Below the pieces are notes generated by a model that saw nothing but the letters and a program-made list of their open reading frames with translations, ran no database searches and was not told the origin of the DNA. Shown piece by piece: positions 8,536 through 15,002 of a stretch of DNA of 64,000 nt; positions within the stretch are counted from its first letter, which is position 1; the number at the start of each line of letters is the position of its first letter. A program made the translations under genes and the position numbers. The stretch is from Ramlibacter tataouinensis (GTDB lineage Bacteria; Pseudomonadota; Gammaproteobacteria; Burkholderiales; Burkholderiaceae_C), in assembly GCF_027941915.1 (NCBI RefSeq), contig NZ_CP116009.1:310001-374000 (forward strand). Reading direction: 5' to 3'.

Positions 8536-10524
8536 TCAGGTGGGCCGGATGCCGCCCGGCGCGACCCGCGCGCCCAGGTCGCGCACCAGTTGCTGCACGA
8601 ACGGATCGTTCTGCACGGTTTCCTCGGCCTGGCGCTGGCGCTCGGCGGCAGCCGCTGCGTTGCGGCGGGCCGGGCTGTCCGTGACGGCGCCGATCTCCAC
8701 GCCCAGCGTGACCTCGTGGCCGGCGGCGCGCAGCGCCGTCTGCAGGCGCTCGCGCGAGTTGCCCTGGTTGAGCAATTCGCGCTCCACACGCAGCAGCCAG
8801 TGGCCCTCGTCGCGCGCGACCAGTTGCGACTGCAGCGCGAGCTCGCGCACCAGCGCCGTGATGGCGTCGGCCGCCGCCAGCTGCTGGACGGTGGCATGCC
8901 AGAAATCGCCCTCCTCGCTCGGCACGAAGCTGGTGGCGGGGGCCGCGGCGTCGCGCGCCGACTCCGGTTGCATCCGCACCGGCATGCCCATCACCTGTCC
9001 GTTGGCCAGCGGCCGCTCGGCCGCGGGTCGCGCCGGCACGCGCGACGGCGGCTCGACCACGGGCAGCACGCGGCCGGGCGGCAGCGTGGGGGACGGGGCA
9101 ACCGGGCTTGGGCTTGGCGCCGTCACGGGCGATGCCGCCGGTGCGGCTGAGGCTGCGGGCGGCCGATCCTCTGAAGAGGGGGTCCGGGCCACCGGCGGCT
9201 GGACCTGTGGGGGTGTAGGTGCGAGCGCAGGCGCAGGCGCAGGCGCAGGTGCGGGTGCGGGTGCGGGTGCAGGTGCAGGTGCGGGTGCGGGGGCGGGTGC
9301 GGGGGCGGGGGCGGGGGCGGCGGCCTGTGCAGGTGCCACAGGCATCGCCGGCGCTGCCGCCGTGCGCTCGTCAGGCGCCGACGGCGCTGGCTTCAGAGTT
9401 TTTTTTTCCGCCGCGGCCGCGGCCGTGCCCGGCTTGAAGGCCAGCAAGCGCAGCAGCACCATGGACAGGCCGCTGTACTCGTCGGGCGCCAGGCCGAGTT
9501 CGGCCCGGCCATGCAGGCACATCGTGTAGAGCAGCTGCGTCTCGTCGGCCGGCATCAGCGCAGCCAGCCGCGCGATCTCGACCTGGTCGGGATCGGCCGG
9601 GTCGCCGGCATCGGGCACCGCCTGCACCACCGCCATGCGCTGCAGCACCGCGGCCATCTCCTCCAGCGCGCCGGCGGCGGACAGGCCGTGCGTGCGCAAC
9701 GCGTCGGCCAGCTCCAGCACCGAGCGCGCGTCGGCCGCGGCCAGCGCCTCGACCAGGCGGAACACGTGGCTGCGATCGACGCTGCCCAGCATCTGGCGCA
9801 CCGCCTCTTCCTGCAGCGCGCCGTCGCCGAACGCGATGGCCTGGTCGGTCAGCGACAGCGCGTCGCGCATCGAGCCGCGCGCCGCCCGCGCCAGCAGGCG
9901 CAGCGCCGGCGGCTGCGCCGGCACGCCCTCGGCGGCCAGCACGTGGGCCAGGTGTTCGTGCACAGTCTCGGGCGCCATCGGCCGCAGGTTGAACTGCAGG
10001 CAGCGCGAGAGCACCGTCACCGGCACCTTCTGCGGATCGGTGGTGGCCAGCACGAACTTGAGGTACTCGGGCGGCTCCTCGAGCGTCTTGAGCATGGCGT
10101 TGAACGCATGCCCGGTGAGCATGTGCACCTCGTCGATCATGAAGACCTTGAAGCGCCCCTGCACCGGCTTGTAGACCGCCTGCTCCAGCAGCGACTGCAC
10201 CTCGTCGACGCCCCGGTTGGAGGCGGCGTCCAGTTCGGTGTAGTCGACGAAGCGGCCGGCGTCGATGTCGGTGCAGGCCTGGCACACGCCGCAGGGCGTG
10301 GCCGTGATGCCGCCGGTGCCGTCCGGGCCCTGGCAGTTGAGCGACTTGGCCAGGATGCGCGAGACCGTGGTCTTGCCCACGCCGCGGGTGCCGGTGAACA
10401 GGTACGCATGGTGCAACCGCTGCTGGGCCAGCGCGTTGGAGAGCGCCTGCACCACGTGCTCCTGGCCGACCATCTCGCCGAAGGTCTTCGGCCGGTACTT
10501 GCGGGCGAGCACGAGGTAGGACAT
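8536..10524 (-). CDS. dnaX: DNA polymerase III tau subunit (gamma by slippage)
   Basis: A 662-residue clamp-loader ATPase. Walker A is GTRGVGKTT; a zinc module follows (cysteines in SLNCQ, TPCGVCQAC); Walker B lies near FMIDEVHML. Domain III ends near LLRLLAFKPG at about residue 367. Next come an alanine/proline linker and the C-terminal tau domains that bind DnaB and Pol III alpha (from about residue 550). Codons 373-376 contain a run of nine A, where slippage in either direction gives a stop within a few codons (described separately). It heads the dnaX-ybaB-recR operon and is divergent from the SRP RNA gene. Confidence 0.96.
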   Translation of the reverse strand: MSYLVLARKYRPKTFGEMVGQEHVVQALSNALAQQRLHHAYLFTGTRGVGKTTVSRILAKSLNCQGPDGTGGITATPCGVCQACTDIDAGRFVDYTELDAASNRGVDEVQSLLEQAVYKPVQGRFKVFMIDEVHMLTGHAFNAMLKTLEEPPEYLKFVLATTDPQKVPVTVLSRCLQFNLRPMAPETVHEHLAHVLAAEGVPAQPPALRLLARAARGSMRDALSLTDQAIAFGDGALQEEAVRQMLGSVDRSHVFRLVEALAAADARSVLELADALRTHGLSAAGALEEMAAVLQRMAVVQAVPDAGDPADPDQVEIARLAALMPADETQLLYTMCLHGRAELGLAPDEYSGLSMVLLRLLAFKPGTAAAAAEKKTLKPAPSAPDERTAAAPAMPVAPAQAAAPAPAPAPAPAPAPAPAPAPAPAPAPAPAPALAPTPPQVQPPVARTPSSEDRPPAASAAPAASPVTAPSPSPVAPSPTLPPGRVLPVVEPPSRVPARPAAERPLANGQVMGMPVRMQPESARDAAAPATSFVPSEEGDFWHATVQQLAAADAITALVRELALQSQLVARDEGHWLLRVERELLNQGNSRERLQTALRAAGHEVTLGVEIGAVTDSPARRNAAAAAERQRQAEETVQNDPFVQQLVRDLGARVAPGGIRPT
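9222..9325 (-). repeat. Hexanucleotide repeat encoding an (Ala-Pro)n linker in DnaX
   Basis: A degenerate GCGCAG/GTGCGG/GGGCGG hexamer array, read on the coding strand as alternating Ala and Pro codons, encodes roughly 15 Ala-Pro units in the tau linker. Low-complexity coding DNA of this sort is prone to copy-number change. It is a protein-coding repeat, not a CRISPR or regulatory array. Confidence 0.85.
9399..9407 (-). promoter_or_regulatory. A9 slippery tract in dnaX for gamma-subunit production
   Basis: The coding strand reads GAA AAA AAA ACT CTG: nine A in codons 373-376 (Glu-Lys-Lys-Thr). One extra A (or a -1 ribosomal shift) gives Lys375 followed by NSEASAVGA and a stop, a 384-residue product. 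One missing A gives Lys-Lys-Leu and an immediate TGA. Both products end at the border of domain III, where known gamma subunits end. The tract resembles dnaX slippage sites known in Escherichia coli and Thermus thermophilus; that it works here is inferred. Confidence 0.75.
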
Positions 10525-10585
10525 CGCGGCGATTCTAAGGGTGGGGTCACCCTGCTCTTCGGCGCCGCTCGCCTGCCGGCTCGCC

Positions 10586-10591
10586 TACAAT
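10586..10591 (+). promoter_or_regulatory. -10 element of the SRP RNA gene
   Basis: TACAAT lies 7 bp upstream of the inferred 5' end of the SRP RNA, a good sigma-70 -10 match at the right distance. No convincing -35 hexamer could be read. Confidence 0.5.
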
Positions 10592-10597
10592 CGACCC

Positions 10598-10693
10598 TGA
10601 CGGGCCTCCCCGCATGGTGAAGCGGCCAACCGGGTCAGGTGGGGAACCAAGCAGCCCTAACTGCGGAGCCAGTGCCGGGGGTAAGGCTCGTCA
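10598..10693 (+). ncRNA. ffs: Signal recognition particle RNA (4.5S)
   Basis: The conserved domain IV of bacterial small SRP RNA is visible as GGGTCAGGTGGGGAACC then AAGCAGCCCTAACTG (the E. coli equivalent is GGTCAGGTCCGGAAGGAAGCAGCC). The ends pair: TGACGGGCC at 10598 with GGCTCGTCA at 10685, with one G-U pair. The length of about 96 nt fits the hairpin-type 4.5S RNA, which binds Ffh and directs co-translational membrane targeting. It lies divergent to dnaX, a frequent neighbourhood in proteobacteria. The ends are inferred from pairing and the -10 element. Confidence 0.92.
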
Positions 10694-10838
10694 ACTTCCC
10701 CTTCTTCCGATCGCGCATCGCACGCCGTCCGCGCGCCGCCGACGCCGCGCCGGACGCTGACAGCCGTCGTTGGACGCGTCTTACAAATCTCCGCGCTGAG
10801 CCACGCCGACACTGCCCTCGCATCCGAGGGAGGTTGCC

Positions 10839-11327
10839 ATGCGCCACTGGGTTTTCCCGGCCCGAACCCCGCAGGCTCGCACGCCGGGTGCGCCGCCCCT
10901 CGTCTTCTGGGTTCTCGCATGCAGCGTGTCGGCGGCGTCCGCACAGGGTTTCGACAACCCGCTGTCGGCGGCCGAGCCGCCGAGACTGCCGCCGCTGGCG
11001 CTGACGTTGCGGCCCTCGCTGCCCTCCACCCTGCCCTGGCACACCGGCGACGACATCGGCCTGAGCTGGCGGGCGCGGCTGGCCGCGGACAAGATGGTCG
11101 ACATCACGGCCTGGCGCCGATTGCCACGCCAGCCCTTCGACGCGATCAGCCAGATCCAGCAGCGCGACCCCCTGTACGGCGCGCGCCTCGAGATGAAACT
11201 AGCGCCGCCGCGCAGCGGCTTCACCACCGAGCTGCGCGCCATCGGCCTGCAACTGGACAACGGCGCCCGCATCCTGTTGCGTCGAAAGGACGGCAACCCG
11301 ACGCTCTATTACCGCCAGCAGTTCTGA
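10839..11327 (+). CDS. Secreted protein of unknown function
   Basis: A 162-residue protein not recognised as a known family. The ATG at 10839 is preceded by a good GGGAGG ribosome site. A hydrophobic segment (LVFWVLACSVSAASA, about residues 21-35) followed by QGFDNP suggests a signal peptide after an unusually long basic and proline-rich N-terminus. The mature part has LPWHTGDDIGLSWRARL, then LRAIGLQLDNGARILLRRKD and ends in a Tyr-Tyr-Arg-Gln-Gln-Phe tail, suggestive of a small periplasmic or outer-membrane beta-rich protein. It precedes the regulator/YaiO/HEAT/GT2 genes by 60 bp and may belong to the same system. Confidence 0.65.
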   Translation: MRHWVFPARTPQARTPGAPPLVFWVLACSVSAASAQGFDNPLSAAEPPRLPPLALTLRPSLPSTLPWHTGDDIGLSWRARLAADKMVDITAWRRLPRQPFDAISQIQQRDPLYGARLEMKLAPPRSGFTTELRAIGLQLDNGARILLRRKDGNPTLYYRQQF

Positions 11328-11387
11328 GCGCAATTGCGCGCACCTCGATGGTAGAGTCGCGCGCAACTTTGCCGCCTCACTGCCTGC

Positions 11388-11786
11388 ATGGCCGACGACC
11401 GACCGTCCCCTCTCCTGCCCGTCCTCGTCGTCGAAGACGACGAACACATCGCGCACCTCCTGCAGTTCATGCTGGCGCGCAACGGCTTCCAGGTCCATCT
11501 CGCCGCCGACGGCCGCCAGGGCAAGGAACTGATCGAGACCCTGCCGCCGCCGGCCTGCGCGCTGCTGGACGTGATGCTGCCGTTCCATGACGGCTTCCAG
11601 CTGCTGCGCCTGCTGCGTGCCCAGCCTGGATGGGAGCGCGTGCCGGTGGTCATGCTCACCGCCAAGACGCAGGAACGCGACGTCATCCGCGGCCTCGAGG
11701 CCGGCGCCGACGATTACGTGGTCAAGCCGTTCCAGCCCCAGGAACTGCTGGCTCGCCTGCGCCGGCTGATCCGGACCCCGGCGTGA
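11388..11786 (+). CDS. Receiver-only response regulator
   Basis: A 132-residue CheY-like receiver with no output domain. The acidic pocket is Glu16-Asp17-Asp18, the phospho-acceptor is Asp61 in ALLDVMLPFHDG, the switch threonine is Thr91 (VVMLTAK) and the invariant lysine is Lys113 (YVVKPF). Its TGA overlaps the ATG of the YaiO-like gene by one base (TGATG), so they are co-translated. It probably acts by protein contact on the exopolysaccharide machinery or inside a phosphorelay. The large histidine kinase at the far end of the locus is the obvious partner candidate, but this is inference. Confidence 0.9.
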   Translation: MADDRPSPLLPVLVVEDDEHIAHLLQFMLARNGFQVHLAADGRQGKELIETLPPPACALLDVMLPFHDGFQLLRLLRAQPGWERVPVVMLTAKTQERDVIRGLEAGADDYVVKPFQPQELLARLRRLIRTPA

Positions 11787-12556
11787 TGCGCGCCGCCTGC
11801 CTTCTCCTGGCCCTGCTGGTGCCGCTGGCGGCCAACGCCCAGGCACCGGCTGCAGCCCCGGCCCCGCAGGATCGCGTGCTGTTCCTCGCCGACCATGGCC
11901 GCCTCGACCGCGGCCAGCCGGACTGGAACGAAGCCGGCGTGGTGCTCAGCCGGCACTGGAGCACGCGCCAGGTCGCCGAACTGGGCCTGGTGCACACGCG
12001 CCGCTTCGGGCTGGAAGACACGCGGCTGGACCTCGGCTGGAGCACGCCGGTCAACCCGCAACTGACGGCCAGCGTGCAGGCCAGCATCAGCCCCAGCCAT
12101 CGCGTCCTGCCGCGCCATGCCCTGGGCGGGCAGCTGCAGTACGAGTTCGCGCCGGGCTGGCTGGCGCAGGCGGGCGCCCGGCACGTGCGCTACGAGGCGA
12201 ACGACGCCGAGGTGAACGTCCTGCGGCTGGCGCTGGAGAAATACTTCGGCCCGTTCAGCGTGCTGGCGGCGTGGAGCCCGGCGCGGGCCCTCGGCCAGGG
12301 CACCCGGACCGTCGAGCTGCGCGGCCACTACTACTACGGCCAGGACAGCTCGCTGGGCCTGATCCTCGCGCGCGGGGACGAGGCCACGGCGCTGGGCCCC
12401 GGGCAGGTGGCGCTGGCCGACGTGCGCTCGGTCGCGCTGCTGGGCCGCCAGGAGCTGGGTCCGAACCGCTGGCTCCTGTGGGGCGTGAACCGCACCCGCC
12501 AGGGCAGCTTCTACACCCGCACGGGCGCCACGCTTGGCCTTCAGCTGGCTTTCTGA
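11786..12556 (+). CDS. YaiO family outer-membrane beta-barrel protein
   Basis: A 256-residue protein with a clear signal peptide (MRAACLLLALLVPLAANAQA, cleavage near residue 19). A body of amphipathic strands follows, for example QLQYEFAPGWLAQAGARHV and VELRGHYYYGQDSSLGLIL, ending in a C-terminal phenylalanine (GATLGLQLAF), as expected for Bam-assembled barrels. The layout matches the YaiO family. It sits between a receiver protein and HEAT and glycosyltransferase genes, so it may be the outer-membrane channel for a polymer made by the GT2 enzyme. E. coli yaiO also neighbours a GT2 gene (yaiP). Confidence 0.8.
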   Translation: MRAACLLLALLVPLAANAQAPAAAPAPQDRVLFLADHGRLDRGQPDWNEAGVVLSRHWSTRQVAELGLVHTRRFGLEDTRLDLGWSTPVNPQLTASVQASISPSHRVLPRHALGGQLQYEFAPGWLAQAGARHVRYEANDAEVNVLRLALEKYFGPFSVLAAWSPARALGQGTRTVELRGHYYYGQDSSLGLILARGDEATALGPGQVALADVRSVALLGRQELGPNRWLLWGVNRTRQGSFYTRTGATLGLQLAF

Positions 12557-13598
12557 CCCCTACCTGATCCTGGCCGCGTGGGCCGGCACCGTGTCCGCCG
12601 TGCTGGTCCTGCTGCTGGCGGTCCTGATCCTGGCGCTGCGCGCCAACACGCGCGGCGCCCAGGCCCGCTGGCAGGCCTTCATCGCGCACTGGCGTCCGCA
12701 GCTGCTGGCTGCCGTTTCGGCGACCGAAGCCGCCGGCGCGCTCTTGCCGCCGCTGCACCGGCGCGACCGCCGGCATTTCCTGCGCCTGTGGCTCTACCTG
12801 CATGAATCGCTGCGCGGCGAGGCGGCGCAGCGGCTGAACGAGGCGGCGCTCGCGCTGCACATGCCGCGCTGGGGCACCCGCCTGCTCGCCCGCGGCTCGG
12901 ACACCGACCGGGTGCTGGCGGCCCTGGCGCTCGGGCGGCTGCAGTGGCAGCCGGCCTGGCCGGTGCTGCTGCGGGCCACGCACAGCCGCGATCCGCTGCT
13001 GTCGGTGAGCGCCGCACGGGCCCTGGTGCAGATCGATCCGCTGGAAGGCGTGCGCCAGCTGCTGCCGCTGCTGCTCGGGCGCACCGACTGGGACGTGAGC
13101 CGCGTGGGCGAATTCCTCGGCGGCGCCCGCCAGGCGTTCTGGCTGGCGCTGACCCGGCATCTGCCGGGGGCACCGCCGGCGCAGGTGGCACGCGGGCTGC
13201 AGCTGGCCGGCGCCCTGCGGCTGGAGCTGCCCGACACCGCCTTGCGCCCGATGCTGCAGGCGACCTGGCCGGCACCCGTCATCCGCGCGGCGGTGCCGCT
13301 GGCCGCGCGCCGCGCCCTGGCGCCGGCGATCATCAGGCTGCTGGAGCACCCCGACTGGCAGGTGCGCGAAGCGGCCGTCGCGGCGCTGGCGCGCTTCGCC
13401 GTGGCCGACGAGCTGCCGCTGCTGGAGCGCCGCCTGGAAGACGAGCGCTTCGAGGTCCGGCTGACGGCGGCGCGCGCACTCGCCGCGCTGCCCTTCGTGC
13501 AGGAGGCCCGGCTGCGGGCACTGGCGGCCACCAGCAACGCCGGCGGCCCGGTGCTGCAGCAGGTGATCGCCGAGATGGCGACCGGAGAACGGTCGTGA
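12534..13598 (+). CDS. Membrane-anchored HEAT-repeat protein
   Basis: A protein of about 354 residues with one N-terminal membrane helix (YLILAAWAGTVSAVLVLLLA) followed by a basic linker and HEAT-type helical repeats. Examples are RVLAALALGRLQWQPAWPVL, DPLLSVSAARALVQIDPLEG, DWQVREAAVAALARFAVADE and ERFEVRLTAARALAALPFVQ. Such repeats act as protein-binding scaffolds. The start is a TTG that overlaps the end of the YaiO gene by 23 bp; it has no clear ribosome site, so the true start could be a few codons downstream. Its stop overlaps the glycosyltransferase GTG (GTGA). It may scaffold the synthase in the inner membrane. Confidence 0.8.
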   Translation: MAFSWLSDPYLILAAWAGTVSAVLVLLLAVLILALRANTRGAQARWQAFIAHWRPQLLAAVSATEAAGALLPPLHRRDRRHFLRLWLYLHESLRGEAAQRLNEAALALHMPRWGTRLLARGSDTDRVLAALALGRLQWQPAWPVLLRATHSRDPLLSVSAARALVQIDPLEGVRQLLPLLLGRTDWDVSRVGEFLGGARQAFWLALTRHLPGAPPAQVARGLQLAGALRLELPDTALRPMLQATWPAPVIRAAVPLAARRALAPAIIRLLEHPDWQVREAAVAALARFAVADELPLLERRLEDERFEVRLTAARALAALPFVQEARLRALAATSNAGGPVLQQVIAEMATGERS

Positions 13599-14998
13599 GC
13601 GCGCGCCTGGCCGTCGAGTTCGCCACCTGGTTCGTCCTCGTCTACTTCGCCCTGCTCAACCTGGGCTACCTGGCGCTGAGCCTGCTGGCCCTGGCCAGCC
13701 TGCGGCGCGACTTCCACCGCCGGGCGGTGGACGAACTGCCGCAGGCCTTCACCGGCCTGGAGCCGGCCATCAGCCTGCTGGTGCCGGCCTACAACGAGGA
13801 AGCCACCATCGCGGCCTCGCTGCGCTCCATGCTGCAGCTGGCCTACCCGGAGTTCGAGATCGTGGTCATCAACGACGGCTCGCGCGACGGCACCCTGCAG
13901 GTCCTGCGCGAACAGTTCGACCTGGTCCCGTTCCCGGAGGCCGTCAATCCGCGCCTGCCGACCCGGCCGGTGCGCGGCATCTGGCGCTCGCGCCTGCACC
14001 CCAACCTGCGCGTGGTCGACAAGGAGAACGGCGGCAAGGCCGACTCGCTCAATGCCGGCATCAACGTGGCGCGGCATCCGCTGTTCTGCGGCGTGGACGC
14101 CGATTCGCTGCTGGCCCGCGACAGCCTGCGCCGCGTGGTGCGGCCGTTCCTGCGCGACCCGCGCATGGTGGCCAGCGGCGGCACGGTGCGGGTGGCCAAC
14201 GGCTGCAAAGTGCAGGCAGGGGAGCTCACCCGCGTGGGCCTGCCGCGCAACCCGTGGGCGCTGTTCCAGGTGGTCGAGTACCTGCGCGCCTTCCTGTTCG
14301 GGCGCCTGGGCTGGTCGGAGATCGGCGGCATGCTGATCATCTCGGGCGCGTTCGGGGTGTTCCGCACCGACGTCGTGGTGGAGGCCGGCGGCTACCGCCC
14401 CAAGACCATCGGCGAGGACATGGAGCTGGTGGTGCGGCTGCACCGCGTGCTGCGCGAGCAGGGCGTGGACTACCGCATCGAGTTCGTGCCCGACCCGGTC
14501 TGCTGGACCGAGGTGCCGGAGGACCGCCAAACCCTGGCCAACCAGCGCATCCGCTGGCAGCGCGGGCTGTCGGAAAGCCTGTCCGCGCACTGGCAGCTGA
14601 TGTTCAGCCGGCGCGGCGGCACGCCCGGCTGGGTGGCCTTTCCGTTCATGCTGGCGTTCGAGTGGCTGGGGCCGCTGGTCGAACTCGCCGGCTACGTCTT
14701 CATGGCCGTGGCCTTCGCGGCGGGCCTGGTCTCCTGGCAGGCCTTCGCCGTGTTCCTGTTCCTGGCGATCGGGCTGGGCATCCTGCTGTCGGCGTCGGGC
14801 CTGCTGCTGGAGGAGATCGCCTTCCATGTCTACCCGCGGCGACGCCACCTGCTGGTGCTGGCCGCCGTGGTGGTGCTGGAGAACTTCGGCTACCGCCAGA
14901 TCAACAGCTGGTGGCGGCTGGTCGGCCTGTACCGCTGGGCGGCCCAGCGCGAATCCCAGTGGGGCGCGATGAAGCGCAAGGGACTGGGCGACTCCTGA
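13595..14998 (+). CDS. Processive GT2 glycosyltransferase (exopolysaccharide synthase-like)
   Basis: A 467-residue family 2 glycosyltransferase with an N-terminal helix (FVLVYFALLNLGYLALSLLA) and two or three C-terminal helices (around residues 350-430). The catalytic domain shows VPAYNEEATI, VVINDGSRDGT, the DADS metal motif, a SGAFGVFRTD acceptor segment, the EDMEL general base and QRIRW, the QxxRW motif of processive synthases such as BcsA and PgaC. It lacks a PilZ domain. The GTG start overlaps the upstream stop. The context suggests synthesis and export of a beta-linked polymer; sugar identity is unknown. Confidence 0.88.
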   Translation: MSARLAVEFATWFVLVYFALLNLGYLALSLLALASLRRDFHRRAVDELPQAFTGLEPAISLLVPAYNEEATIAASLRSMLQLAYPEFEIVVINDGSRDGTLQVLREQFDLVPFPEAVNPRLPTRPVRGIWRSRLHPNLRVVDKENGGKADSLNAGINVARHPLFCGVDADSLLARDSLRRVVRPFLRDPRMVASGGTVRVANGCKVQAGELTRVGLPRNPWALFQVVEYLRAFLFGRLGWSEIGGMLIISGAFGVFRTDVVVEAGGYRPKTIGEDMELVVRLHRVLREQGVDYRIEFVPDPVCWTEVPEDRQTLANQRIRWQRGLSESLSAHWQLMFSRRGGTPGWVAFPFMLAFEWLGPLVELAGYVFMAVAFAAGLVSWQAFAVFLFLAIGLGILLSASGLLLEEIAFHVYPRRRHLLVLAAVVVLENFGYRQINSWWRLVGLYRWAAQRESQWGAMKRKGLGDS

Positions 14999-15002
14999 CC
15001 GG

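Noticed and set aside
9222..9325. Short repeat array as a CRISPR or regulatory iteron
   Set aside because: Units are 6 bp with no spacers and stay in frame as Ala-Pro codons inside dnaX.
10694..10838. A tRNA or second small RNA after the SRP RNA
   Set aside because: No cloverleaf, CCA end or conserved tRNA boxes could be found in this gap.
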